The translations under genes and the position numbers were made by a program. A model generated the notes under the pieces. It was not told the DNA's origin. It made no database searches and was given only the letters and a program-made list of their open reading frames with translations. Positions 50,536-58,884 of a stretch of DNA of 64,000 nt are shown in pieces (within the stretch, counting starts at the first letter, position 1; each line of letters opens with the position of its first letter). The DNA is from an uncultured Lachnospiraceae bacterium. GTDB lineage: Bacteria; Bacillota; Clostridia; Lachnospirales; Lachnospiraceae. The stretch is taken from NCBI GenBank assembly GCA_949840805.1, contig CATKXR010000006.1:1-64000 (forward strand), read 5' to 3'.

Positions 50536-52326
50536 CTATCTTGTATTTTCTTCGATTCTCTGTACTGTATTTTCTTCCGTCCTCCGTGCCGTTTCCTCTT
50601 TCGTCCCCTGCACCGTATCGTCTTCCATCCTTTTCTTCGGAATCCTTACTGTCACTTTTGTCCCGCTTAGCTCCCCCCCCTGACAGCTTTCGAAGGCCAA
50701 TCCATAATCCGTTCCGTAGTAAAGCTGGATCCGGTTATGGACGTTCTGCACTCCGTACCCCTTGGACTCCGCCGTCAAAATTCCGTCCAGTTCCTCCTCC
50801 TTTATGCCGCAGCCATTGTCCCGCACGACAAATACCAGCCGGCCTTCTTCCTCTCTTCCTGACACCTCAAGGATCTTCTCCCCTCCGTCCGTCTTGTGGT
50901 CCAGGCCGTGGACGATGGCATTCTCCACCAGGGGCTGCAGAAGCAGATTCAGAATCTCGTACTCCTCTATCCCCGGTTCCAGTTCCATCTTCAGGGACAG
51001 GCGGCCCGAATGGAGCAGGTTCTGGATCCTGGCATAAGAACAGGTATTGTCCCATTCGCTTTTTACCTGGGTGATATTTTTCCCTTTATTCAGCGTAGTC
51101 CGGTAAAAGGTGGATAAAAGCTGGGACATTTCACTGATCTCCTCCTGCCCTGCCATGATGGCTTTCCAGTTGATGAGGGATAGGCTGTTATAAAGAAAAT
51201 GAGGATTGATCTGCGCCTGAAGGGCCCGAAGCTCATACTGCTGCTGGAGAATCTTACTTTTGTAAACCTCATTGACCATACAGTCCAGCCGACTCATCAG
51301 ATCAGAAAACCTGAGAATCAGACGGCCTATCTCGTCCTTGTCATCTCCCTGGATATCCACCATAAGGTGTCCTTCCTTAATCTGGTCCATATTGCGGATC
51401 AATTCCTTTAAAGGCCGGACCACGCTGTCTGTCAGGGCATAACTGGCCGTCAAAATAATTCCCACACACAAAAGGATCACCACGAACACCAGGGCGGTAA
51501 TGCTCCATGCCGAGGCGGAAACCACTTTAAGCGGCCGGTAAAGCCAGATTTTCCAGCCATTGACCGGTATGCTTTCCTCGTAGATCACATACCGCCCCAA
51601 AGAAGATTTTTCCTCCAGGATTTCGTCTGCCGTAAGCCCGTAACCTGCTGCCTCATCCCGGAATTTCCAACAGGAAAACACGGAATTTCCCAGTTCATCC
51701 GCCACCAGGACTCCGTAATCCTCCTGAAAAAGCCCGGAAAGATACCCAAACACCCGGTCATAGTCCACATCCAAATACACCACATTGCGGTCTGACTCGC
51801 TTTTTGTATAGATGCCGCAGTACATCTCCAACCGTCTGTTTTCTTCTGTCTCCCAATGGATTTTGTAGTCCTCAATCCCCTCCGGCAGTTTTTCCAGCCT
51901 CTCGATTTTCCTCATATTGTCTCCATGGGAATAAAGGGTTTCGTTGGAACTGTAGATGGTTATTCTTTTCACCTGGGGATTTAAGTTCCGGATACGCAGG
52001 ATCACCGGATCCACCACATCCCGGTATGCAAGGTACATTTCATAATTATTCTCGTATTTTTTCTCCAAAGTCTGCTTGATCATGGCATCCCATACCATGT
52101 TTTCCATAGCATTCTCACAGATCTCCAAGGCGGCGTTAAGGGAAAGCACACTCTGCTTCAGCGTCTCCCTTACCACTTTCTCCTCTCTCTGGATCAAAAG
52201 CTGCCTGGTCTGGAAATAAGTAAAGGTCCCCAGGACCATCACAGGTATCAGGCTCACGCTCAGGAAACTGAACCACACTTTTCTGCGGAATGTCAACTCT
52301 CTGTACCATTTTTTCACAGCCTCCAT
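50536..52326 (-). CDS. Sensor histidine kinase, YesM family
   Basis: A membrane sensor of 596 residues: one helix near 17-38, an extracellular sensing domain (about 40-285), a second helix near 287-310, HAMP (DSVVRPLKELIRNMDQIKEG), then the YesM-type His_kinase region with the phosphoacceptor in NPHFLYNSLSLINW, and a HATPase (PLVENAIVHGLDHK, DNGCGI, GYGVQNVHNR). It pairs with the AraC-type response regulator directly upstream. It probably senses an oligosaccharide or a loaded binding protein and activates the importer genes downstream. The C-terminus is an acidic TVQGTKEETARRTEENTVQR repeat. Confidence 0.9.
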   Translation of the reverse strand: MEAVKKWYRELTFRRKVWFSFLSVSLIPVMVLGTFTYFQTRQLLIQREEKVVRETLKQSVLSLNAALEICENAMENMVWDAMIKQTLEKKYENNYEMYLAYRDVVDPVILRIRNLNPQVKRITIYSSNETLYSHGDNMRKIERLEKLPEGIEDYKIHWETEENRRLEMYCGIYTKSESDRNVVYLDVDYDRVFGYLSGLFQEDYGVLVADELGNSVFSCWKFRDEAAGYGLTADEILEEKSSLGRYVIYEESIPVNGWKIWLYRPLKVVSASAWSITALVFVVILLCVGIILTASYALTDSVVRPLKELIRNMDQIKEGHLMVDIQGDDKDEIGRLILRFSDLMSRLDCMVNEVYKSKILQQQYELRALQAQINPHFLYNSLSLINWKAIMAGQEEISEMSQLLSTFYRTTLNKGKNITQVKSEWDNTCSYARIQNLLHSGRLSLKMELEPGIEEYEILNLLLQPLVENAIVHGLDHKTDGGEKILEVSGREEEGRLVFVVRDNGCGIKEEELDGILTAESKGYGVQNVHNRIQLYYGTDYGLAFESCQGGELSGTKVTVRIPKKRMEDDTVQGTKEETARRTEENTVQRIEENTR

Positions 52327-52348
52327 CCGGGTTCCTCCTGCATACCGC

Positions 52349-53854
52349 TTATTTCCTGTACTGCTCCGGCGTCACACCATATTCGTTGCGGAAACTTCGG
52401 CAGAAATAAGACAGGCTGGAATACCCTACCTTCTCGCTGATGTCGCTGATCTTCATATTGGTGTCCCGCAGCAGCTCCCTGGCCTTCTCCATACGGACGG
52501 TTTTAATATATTTATTGATACCGATTCCCTTCTCCTGGATAAAGATACTGCTCAGATAGTGGGATGTCAGGTACACTTTCTTTGCCAGAATATCCAGGCT
52601 CAGGGTCTGTCCGTAATGTTCCTGGATATACTGTTCTACAATGGCGATGGTATGGCTGGGAGAATCCTGGCCCTGCTCCATGTGTACCTCCAGTTCATCC
52701 GCCAGTTCCCATAAAAGCAGCTCCAGTTTCTCAAAACTCGAAATCTCCATAACCCTTTCCACCATGGCGGTCCGCCGTCCCGCATCGTCCGGCAGTCCCT
52801 TAAACAGTACCTGGATCAGGTTGGCGCAGACAAACCGGGTATAAATATAAGACTGCATTCCGTTGCCCCGACATTCGTTTAACAGCGCCTCCATATTCCG
52901 GCGAAGGCTGTAGCAATCTCTGCATGCCACATCCGCCTCGATCAGCCGCAGCAGTTCCCCGCTGTCTGCAGGCTGCCCCCACTCCCTCTGCTTTTCGTCT
53001 ATGGGATAGAGATATGTATCCCTGCAGAAAAAGCGGTCCTCCAGGCTGGCTTCCGCCTCTGCATAAGCGGAGCCGATTTCTTCTATAGATTTTAGTTCCC
53101 GGCTTACTGCCAGGTAACAGCAACGCCCGTATTCCTTCTTCACCTCCAGATGAATACACTTGGCCAGGCCTCTGGCCAGCCCTTCATCTCCGTAACCGTT
53201 CCTCAGAAACAGCACCCCCTGGGATGGGTTCACATCCAGAAAATCCACATCACCCTCGGCCATCTCGCCTAATCTGGCGGCAAAATTCCGGATATCCGCC
53301 ACTTCCTTCCCAAAAAAGTCCGCCTCAAACTCCAGGACAATCAGCCGTGTATACCCTCTGGCAAACTGCAGGTCCCCGCTGTCATTTCCTTTTATGGATG
53401 GTTCCACCGGCATATTGCTGATCAGCCGCAACAGTATATAATTCCGTTGATACTGACGGCTGACCGCGCTCTCCTCCTCCTCGCGGTGCAGACGTTCCAT
53501 CACCCCGCGCAGGGTTTTCTCAAATTCAACCGGGTTCACCGGCTTTAAAATATAATCCACAGCCTGTAAAGACAAGGCGCTTCGCACATACTCAAAATCA
53601 TCGTAGCCGCTAAAAAAGATCAGAGGCAGCTCCGGCCTTAGCTTTCTCGCCTCCACAGCCAGCTCGATGCCGTCCATAAAAGGCATTTTCACATCTGTAA
53701 GAAGAATATCCGCCGGAAAATCCTTAAGTTTCTCCAAAGCCTCCCTTCCGTCCACAGCTTCCATGATCTCAAAGGCAAAACCGCATTTTTTCAATAGAAA
53801 ACGTATCCCCATCCGCTCCTGGTCCTCATCATCTGCTATCATTAAGCGATACAT
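52349..53854 (-). CDS. AraC-type response regulator, YesN family
   Basis: A 501-residue DNA-binding regulator. The receiver at the N-terminus (MIADDEDQERMGIRFLL; phospho-acceptor Asp in DILLTDVKMPFMDG; KPVNP) is followed by a long helical middle and a C-terminal double helix-turn-helix AraC domain (ILAKKVYLTSHYLSSIFIQEKG; KISDISEKVGYSSLSYFCRSFRNEYGVTPEQYR). The start ATG 53854 follows GAGAGGGGGAAG. It lies 22 nt before the kinase gene and likely activates the promoter at 50219-50247. Confidence 0.9.
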   Translation of the reverse strand: MYRLMIADDEDQERMGIRFLLKKCGFAFEIMEAVDGREALEKLKDFPADILLTDVKMPFMDGIELAVEARKLRPELPLIFFSGYDDFEYVRSALSLQAVDYILKPVNPVEFEKTLRGVMERLHREEEESAVSRQYQRNYILLRLISNMPVEPSIKGNDSGDLQFARGYTRLIVLEFEADFFGKEVADIRNFAARLGEMAEGDVDFLDVNPSQGVLFLRNGYGDEGLARGLAKCIHLEVKKEYGRCCYLAVSRELKSIEEIGSAYAEAEASLEDRFFCRDTYLYPIDEKQREWGQPADSGELLRLIEADVACRDCYSLRRNMEALLNECRGNGMQSYIYTRFVCANLIQVLFKGLPDDAGRRTAMVERVMEISSFEKLELLLWELADELEVHMEQGQDSPSHTIAIVEQYIQEHYGQTLSLDILAKKVYLTSHYLSSIFIQEKGIGINKYIKTVRMEKARELLRDTNMKISDISEKVGYSSLSYFCRSFRNEYGVTPEQYRK

Positions 53855-53935
53855 TTTCTTCCCCCTCTCAAATTTCGTCAAATCTGCGAGATTCTCTCAT
53901 TCCCTGTCCCCAGGCTGCCAGCCGGTGTATGCATT

Positions 53936-55657
53936 TTATATATGCCCGGAAGAATTCCGTGCCTTCCCGAGATACATTCTCGCCTCATAAGGCCTCATCA
54001 GATCTCCCTGCGGGTCCGGGTAATTTCCAAGCAGCAGCTCCATGCCTTCCCACTCCCCTGCCAGTCCACACTTCACAGGTTCCTCAAAAAAATTGCAGAC
54101 AACCAGCAGGCGGCATTCCCCATCGTCTCTGGCATAGGCAAAAATATTTTCGCTCTCCTCAGCCAGCATTTCAAACCTGCCATCCGCAAAAACCGGATAC
54201 TCCTTACGCAGTTTTATCAACTGTTTATAAAAACTATATATGGACCGGGGATCCTTTACCTGGCTCTCTGCGTTGATTTCCGGATAGTTGGGGTTCACCT
54301 TTATCCAGGCGGTTCCCTCCGTAAAACCTGCCTGGTCTTCCTTGCTCCACTGCATGGGGGTACGGGCATTATCACGGCTCTTTGCATAGACGGATTCCAT
54401 AATTTCTTTTTTGGAAAAACCTTTTTCCAGCCTTTCCCGGTACATGTTCAATGTCTCAATATCCCGGTACTCCTCAATCTCATACCGCACGTTGGTCATA
54501 CCCAGCTCTTCCCCCTGATAGATATAGGGAGTTCCCTGCATCCCATGGAGAAGGGCAGCCAGCATTTTGGCAGACTCCACCCGGTATTCTCCGTCATTTC
54601 CCCACCGGGAAACAATCCTGGGCAGGTCATGGTTGTCCCAGAACAGGCTGTTCCAGCCACAGCCATGCAGCTCCGTCTGCCATTTCTTCATCACACTCTT
54701 CAGCTTCTTAAAAGGCAGAGGGGCCAGATCCCACTTTTCCCCGTCTTCCTCCTGGTCCAGCCCTATATGCTCAAACTGAAATACCATGGAAAACTCTGAG
54801 CCGTCCGGATTGCTGTAGAGCCTGGCAAGCTCCGGAGTGGCGCCCCATGCCTCTCCTACCGTGATCAGATCTCCCTTTTGGAAGGTTTCCCGGCTCAGTT
54901 CCCGAATATACTCATGAAGCCTGGGGCCGTTATTGGTAATCCCCATATCCGGCTCCTTGGCAATCTGGTCAATCACATCCAGACGGAATCCTCCCACGCC
55001 TTTATCCATCCACCACGAAATCATATTATAGATTTCCCGGCGCACCTGCGGATTATCCCAGTTCAGGTCCGGCTGCTTCACAGAAAACTGGTGAAAATAA
55101 TACTGCCCTGTTTCCGGCTCCCACTGCCAGGCCGGCCCTCCAAAACAGGCCCGCATATCGTTAGGCAGTTCTCCTTCCACGCCGTCCCGCCACACATAGT
55201 AGTCATGAAAGGGATTCTCCCTGCCCTTTTTGGCCTCGCAAAACCAGGGATGCTCGTCCGATGTATGGTTGAGGACCAGATCCATGACAATCCGGATTCC
55301 CCGCTCCCCGGCCTTTTCAATCAGCTCTTCCATATCTTTCAGAGTTCCGAACACAGGATCAATATCCTGGTAGTCCGAAATATCATATCCGTTGTCATCC
55401 TGAGGGGAACGGTATACCGGTGAAAGCCACACCGCGTCAATCCCAAGATCCTCCAGATAATCCAGCCTGCTGATGATTCCCTGTATATCCCCGATCCCGT
55501 CTTTGTTGCTGTCCTGAAAACTGCGGGGATAGATCTGGTAGATCACGGAATTTTTCCACCAGGGGGCTTTGCTGCCTAATGTTTCGCCGCTTGCGTTTTT
55601 TTCAGGTTCCGCCTTGCTTTTTTCTATTTTATCTTCTGTTCTGTTTTTTTCTATCAT
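53936..55657 (-). CDS. Intracellular GH13 oligo-1,6-glucosidase / alpha-glucosidase
   Basis: Releases glucose from the non-reducing ends of isomalto-oligosaccharides. The GH13 signature regions are clear: DLVLNHTSDEHPWF (region I), GGFRLDVIDQIAKEPD with the nucleophile Asp (II), TVGEAWGA with the acid Glu (III) and FWDNHDLPR (IV). The QIYPRSFQDSNKDGIGDIQGI start of the barrel is typical of the GH13_31 group. About 30 N-terminal residues are a charged Glu/Lys extension. The chosen ATG 55657 has GGAG 9 nt upstream; two in-frame ATGs upstream have poorer sites. There is no signal peptide. It sits upstream of the regulator in the same direction. Confidence 0.9.
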   Translation of the reverse strand: MIEKNRTEDKIEKSKAEPEKNASGETLGSKAPWWKNSVIYQIYPRSFQDSNKDGIGDIQGIISRLDYLEDLGIDAVWLSPVYRSPQDDNGYDISDYQDIDPVFGTLKDMEELIEKAGERGIRIVMDLVLNHTSDEHPWFCEAKKGRENPFHDYYVWRDGVEGELPNDMRACFGGPAWQWEPETGQYYFHQFSVKQPDLNWDNPQVRREIYNMISWWMDKGVGGFRLDVIDQIAKEPDMGITNNGPRLHEYIRELSRETFQKGDLITVGEAWGATPELARLYSNPDGSEFSMVFQFEHIGLDQEEDGEKWDLAPLPFKKLKSVMKKWQTELHGCGWNSLFWDNHDLPRIVSRWGNDGEYRVESAKMLAALLHGMQGTPYIYQGEELGMTNVRYEIEEYRDIETLNMYRERLEKGFSKKEIMESVYAKSRDNARTPMQWSKEDQAGFTEGTAWIKVNPNYPEINAESQVKDPRSIYSFYKQLIKLRKEYPVFADGRFEMLAEESENIFAYARDDGECRLLVVCNFFEEPVKCGLAGEWEGMELLLGNYPDPQGDLMRPYEARMYLGKARNSSGHI

Positions 55658-55940
55658 GGCTGCTATCTCCATTATTCTTTGTTTTACTGTTTCTATTTTA
55701 AAAAAAATTTGCAATTTTGTATAGAATAATTCTTAACGATTTACATTCATTTTTCGTGTTCGTTGCTCTGTGCCAAAAAACTGCTCCTCATTTTCAGGAA
55801 AATATCTTTGGTTCATTTCTCTCCAAGGCAAAAAAATCAATTACCTGCATCCATAGAAAGTCGACCGCAGGCTTTTCCCTGCTATCTCTTTACAAATATG
55901 CAGATAATTGATTTCAATCATCCGTTATTCATTCCCTATT

Positions 55941-56117
55941 TTATTCTCTTTTTCCAAAGTTTTTTCCTTGTAACAAAAACAGGCCTGCCAGTGTTAAAGC
56001 AATCCCCATAGCCGCCAGCTATGTCAGCAAATTCCCCATGGGATTCAATTTCATTCGGGAGCCATTGAAACTGATGAAAAAAGTTCCCGTTACAGCAACC
56101 AGAAATACTCTCTCCTG
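55941..56117 (-). pseudogene. Remnant of a membrane transporter gene
   Basis: Reading the minus strand gives FLVAVTGTFFISFNGSRMK, then LNPMGNLLT, an in-frame TAG at 56021-56019, then LAAMGIALTLAGLFLLQ and a stop at 55941. The hydrophobic pattern looks like the last two helices of a transporter. No upstream part is left. The remainder of the gap 55715-56190 shows nothing else I can name. Confidence 0.4.
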
Positions 56118-56193
56118 CCTCCGGTTTGTACCTATCAGTCTGTGGGAACAGCTCCCTGCTTTTAGCCCTTAAAATATTTTAATCCATATAACC

Positions 56194-56227
56194 AAAAAAA
56201 CGGCTTCCCGCAAGAAGCCGTTTTTTT
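56194..56227. terminator. Bidirectional terminator at the end of the phosphonate operon
   Basis: ACGGCTTC-CCGC-AAGAAGCCGT-type stem (CGGCTTC / GAAGCCG) flanked by seven A and seven T. It is a strong intrinsic terminator in both directions, 68 nt past the decarboxylase stop. Confidence 0.85.
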
Positions 56228-56294
56228 GAACCAAATCTTATTCAGTTATGACCCTGTCTGGAAAATTTCACAGAAAACAGAAACCAGAAATAAA

Positions 56295-57419
56295 CTATTG
56301 CAGTGCCTTCAAATACTCCATAAAATTCTGTTTGTTTTCTATCGCCGCAATTGTTGGACGCCCAAGATTTCCTCTTGCACCAATGGAACATTTTATTTCT
56401 ATCAGACTCAACTCCGTTCTTTTCTTTACATCTTCCAGGGCTTTATCAAGTTCTTCAATCTTGTCAATACTTATAGCCTTTGAATACCCACAGGCAAGAG
56501 CTATTTTTGCCAGATCCATTTTACCGGCTACTGTAGGCATGCCCCCGACTGTTTCATGTGCTCCATTATTAATCACTATATGAACCAGGTTTTTCTGTTT
56601 ATTAGCACCTATCACTGCCAGCGAACCCATATGCATAAGCACTGCTCCATCGCCATCGATACACCATATTCTCTGCCCCGGTTTATTAATTGCCACACCG
56701 AGAGCTATGGAACTGGCGTGGCCCATGGAACCTATCGTCAGAAAATCATATTTATGGGACTGTCCATTTGCCATCCTTGTCTCAAACAGCTCGCGACTCG
56801 CCTTACCTGTAGTAGATATAACCGGATCCTCACCAGATGCTTTGACAATATGCTGAATAACCTCTTCGCGAGTCATTGTATTTTCATTCCTATACTCTAT
56901 TTCAGGAGCATTCGTCAAAGCGTCTTTCCCCATGACAAACGCCACATTTTTTCCGGCTTTCAATACTTTTCTGAACTTTTCCATAGCTTTGACAACTTCG
57001 TCGTCTGTAGTATCCTTGCTAATAATAAATGCAGATATATCCATATCCTCTAAAAGCCTCACCGTCACCTCGCCCTGATAGACATGCTGAGGCTCATCAT
57101 AAACTCCAGGTTGTCCACGCCAGCCAACAATAAAGATCACAGGGATAGCATAAACCCTGTCACTTAAAAGACTTGCTGCCGGGTTAATGATATTGCCTTC
57201 GCCAGAGTTCTGCATATAGACTACTGGTATCTTTCCCGTCGCCAGGTGGTATCCCGCAGCAAGAGCTGTGCAATTTCCTTCATTTGCCGCTATTATATGA
57301 TGTTTTGGATCTATGCCATACCTATCCATCAGATAATTGCACAACGCTTTCAATTGACTGTCTGGTACTCCGGTATAAAAATCGGATCCTATAATATTTA
57401 CAAAATTTTCAACTTTCAT
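56295..57419 (-). CDS. ppd: Phosphonopyruvate decarboxylase
   Basis: A thiamine-diphosphate enzyme converting phosphonopyruvate to phosphonoacetaldehyde and CO2, the step that makes phosphonate synthesis irreversible. In 374 residues the N-terminal Pyr domain shows YTGVPDSQLKALCNYL and HIIAANEGNCTALAAGYHLATG with the catalytic Glu. The PP domain shows TIGSMGHASSIALG and GDGAVLMHMGSLAVIG with NNGAHETVGGMPT, the ThDP-magnesium site. It is the last gene of the operon, 6 nt after the dehydrogenase. The start ATG 57419 has only a distant GAGG. Confidence 0.92.
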   Translation of the reverse strand: MKVENFVNIIGSDFYTGVPDSQLKALCNYLMDRYGIDPKHHIIAANEGNCTALAAGYHLATGKIPVVYMQNSGEGNIINPAASLLSDRVYAIPVIFIVGWRGQPGVYDEPQHVYQGEVTVRLLEDMDISAFIISKDTTDDEVVKAMEKFRKVLKAGKNVAFVMGKDALTNAPEIEYRNENTMTREEVIQHIVKASGEDPVISTTGKASRELFETRMANGQSHKYDFLTIGSMGHASSIALGVAINKPGQRIWCIDGDGAVLMHMGSLAVIGANKQKNLVHIVINNGAHETVGGMPTVAGKMDLAKIALACGYSKAISIDKIEELDKALEDVKKRTELSLIEIKCSIGARGNLGRPTIAAIENKQNFMEYLKALQ

Positions 57420-57425
57420 ACTTTA

Positions 57426-58874
57426 TTAAAACCTCGTGGTGAATTTTCGCCTGTGCCTGTCCCTTTCAACTTCAAAGTCAATCGTCACATATCCATGATC
57501 TTCAACTGTTACGTCTAAGACCCTTAATAATTTATCCCCAAATGCCAGCAAATCCCCTAACCTCTTCCTCCACTTCTGAAATTCAGGTAAATAAACTGTA
57601 TCGTTGCCGGACATTGCAGGAATCCCTGATTTTCTATTAGCCATATAATCAATGATGATCCTCTCAGGATCTGCGCTCCTGTCATACTGAATTCCATATT
57701 TTTTAAAATATTTTTTCATTTCACTCGCAACTTTAATTACAAGTTTGTCTGCCAATGCTTCCTTGGAATTTAGTATAAGCCCATAAAGAAAGTAAAAATC
57801 ATGGACGCTAAACCCGACCGGATTATTCTTTAACCTGATTGGATTTACACTATCTGCCAATTCCCCTGCTTCTTCATTTGTAACATCAGGAACATCCATA
57901 TCCAGATCCAGGAACAGTTCATTAAACCTCCATGCTGCCTGCTCTGCCGATATACAGCCCATTGCTTCAGCAATTTCCTCAAACACTTTGTTAAGGTACT
58001 CTTTTCCCCTTGAATCAGAACAATGATGATGCATGTATTTGATCATAAGAGGCCATATTTTTCTCACACATAACGCTGCGGCATGTCCGTGAGCAACACC
58101 TAATGAACTGGTAATTTTATAACACATTGCATGCCCAGCCGTAGTCTGAGCAATATTGATAGCCTTGCCAGCAGTATGCGCTGCCATCAGCATTCCGGCA
58201 TTTCCTTCTTTTGTATTGGCAAGATACCCCTCCATGTTTTCCAGCACACCACAAATGGCAGAACGGCTATACTCTTTGCTCTCTTTTGTACTGTTTACAG
58301 ACCAGAAGGATTCGATAGCATGACATAGCGCATCGAGCATTGTAGATTTCTTCTGATATAGAGACAAGGTTTTAAGTGTTCCTGGGTCAAGAACGACAAT
58401 GGAAGGAATGCAGTTCTCATGGGTTATGCTCTGTTTCTTGCCATTATAATATATAACTGCATATTTCGTTGCCTCCGATCCTGTTCCGGCTGTTGTCGGC
58501 ACAGCCAGAAACGGTATGCTGTTTTGAATGATTTCCTGTTTAAGATATCCTCCGTCTGCGCCATTTCCAGCCATATTACTATATAATTTGATACATTTCG
58601 CCACATCTATCGCAGAACCGCCGCCAATCGCAATAATACTGTCACATTTTTCGATGCGGAAAATTTCCACTCCCTCAACCACACTTTCATACAGTGGATT
58701 CGGCTCAAAGTCAGAGAAGCGGATGATCTTTCCTTTGCTCTCATTCAGCTTTTTATTTATATGCGTCAGAAGGCTAATGGATTTGTCACAAACCAGAAAC
58801 GCCTTCTTTCTGCCATTCAGCCATTCCGTAAATTCCTCATAGTTCTCATCTGACGCTATTATTTTCTGCTCCAT
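57426..58874 (-). CDS. Iron-dependent alcohol dehydrogenase, probable phosphonoacetaldehyde reductase, with a C-terminal extension
   Basis: Probably reduces phosphonoacetaldehyde to 2-hydroxyethylphosphonate. Residues to about 370 form a group III dehydrogenase: GGGSAIDVAKCIKLY (nucleotide), VPTTAGTGSEATKYAV, and metal ligands in MLDALCHAIESFWS and SLGVAHGHAAALCV. Related enzymes occur with pepM/ppd in fosfomycin and phosphinothricin synthesis. About 110 further residues (YGIQYDRSADPERII to the end) are not part of the usual fold; I do not recognise them. AGAGG precedes ATG 58874. With ppd on one side and pepM on the other, the role is well supported by context. Confidence 0.85.
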   Translation of the reverse strand: MEQKIIASDENYEEFTEWLNGRKKAFLVCDKSISLLTHINKKLNESKGKIIRFSDFEPNPLYESVVEGVEIFRIEKCDSIIAIGGGSAIDVAKCIKLYSNMAGNGADGGYLKQEIIQNSIPFLAVPTTAGTGSEATKYAVIYYNGKKQSITHENCIPSIVVLDPGTLKTLSLYQKKSTMLDALCHAIESFWSVNSTKESKEYSRSAICGVLENMEGYLANTKEGNAGMLMAAHTAGKAINIAQTTAGHAMCYKITSSLGVAHGHAAALCVRKIWPLMIKYMHHHCSDSRGKEYLNKVFEEIAEAMGCISAEQAAWRFNELFLDLDMDVPDVTNEEAGELADSVNPIRLKNNPVGFSVHDFYFLYGLILNSKEALADKLVIKVASEMKKYFKKYGIQYDRSADPERIIIDYMANRKSGIPAMSGNDTVYLPEFQKWRKRLGDLLAFGDKLLRVLDVTVEDHGYVTIDFEVERDRHRRKFTTRF

Positions 58875-58884
58875 GGAATACCTC

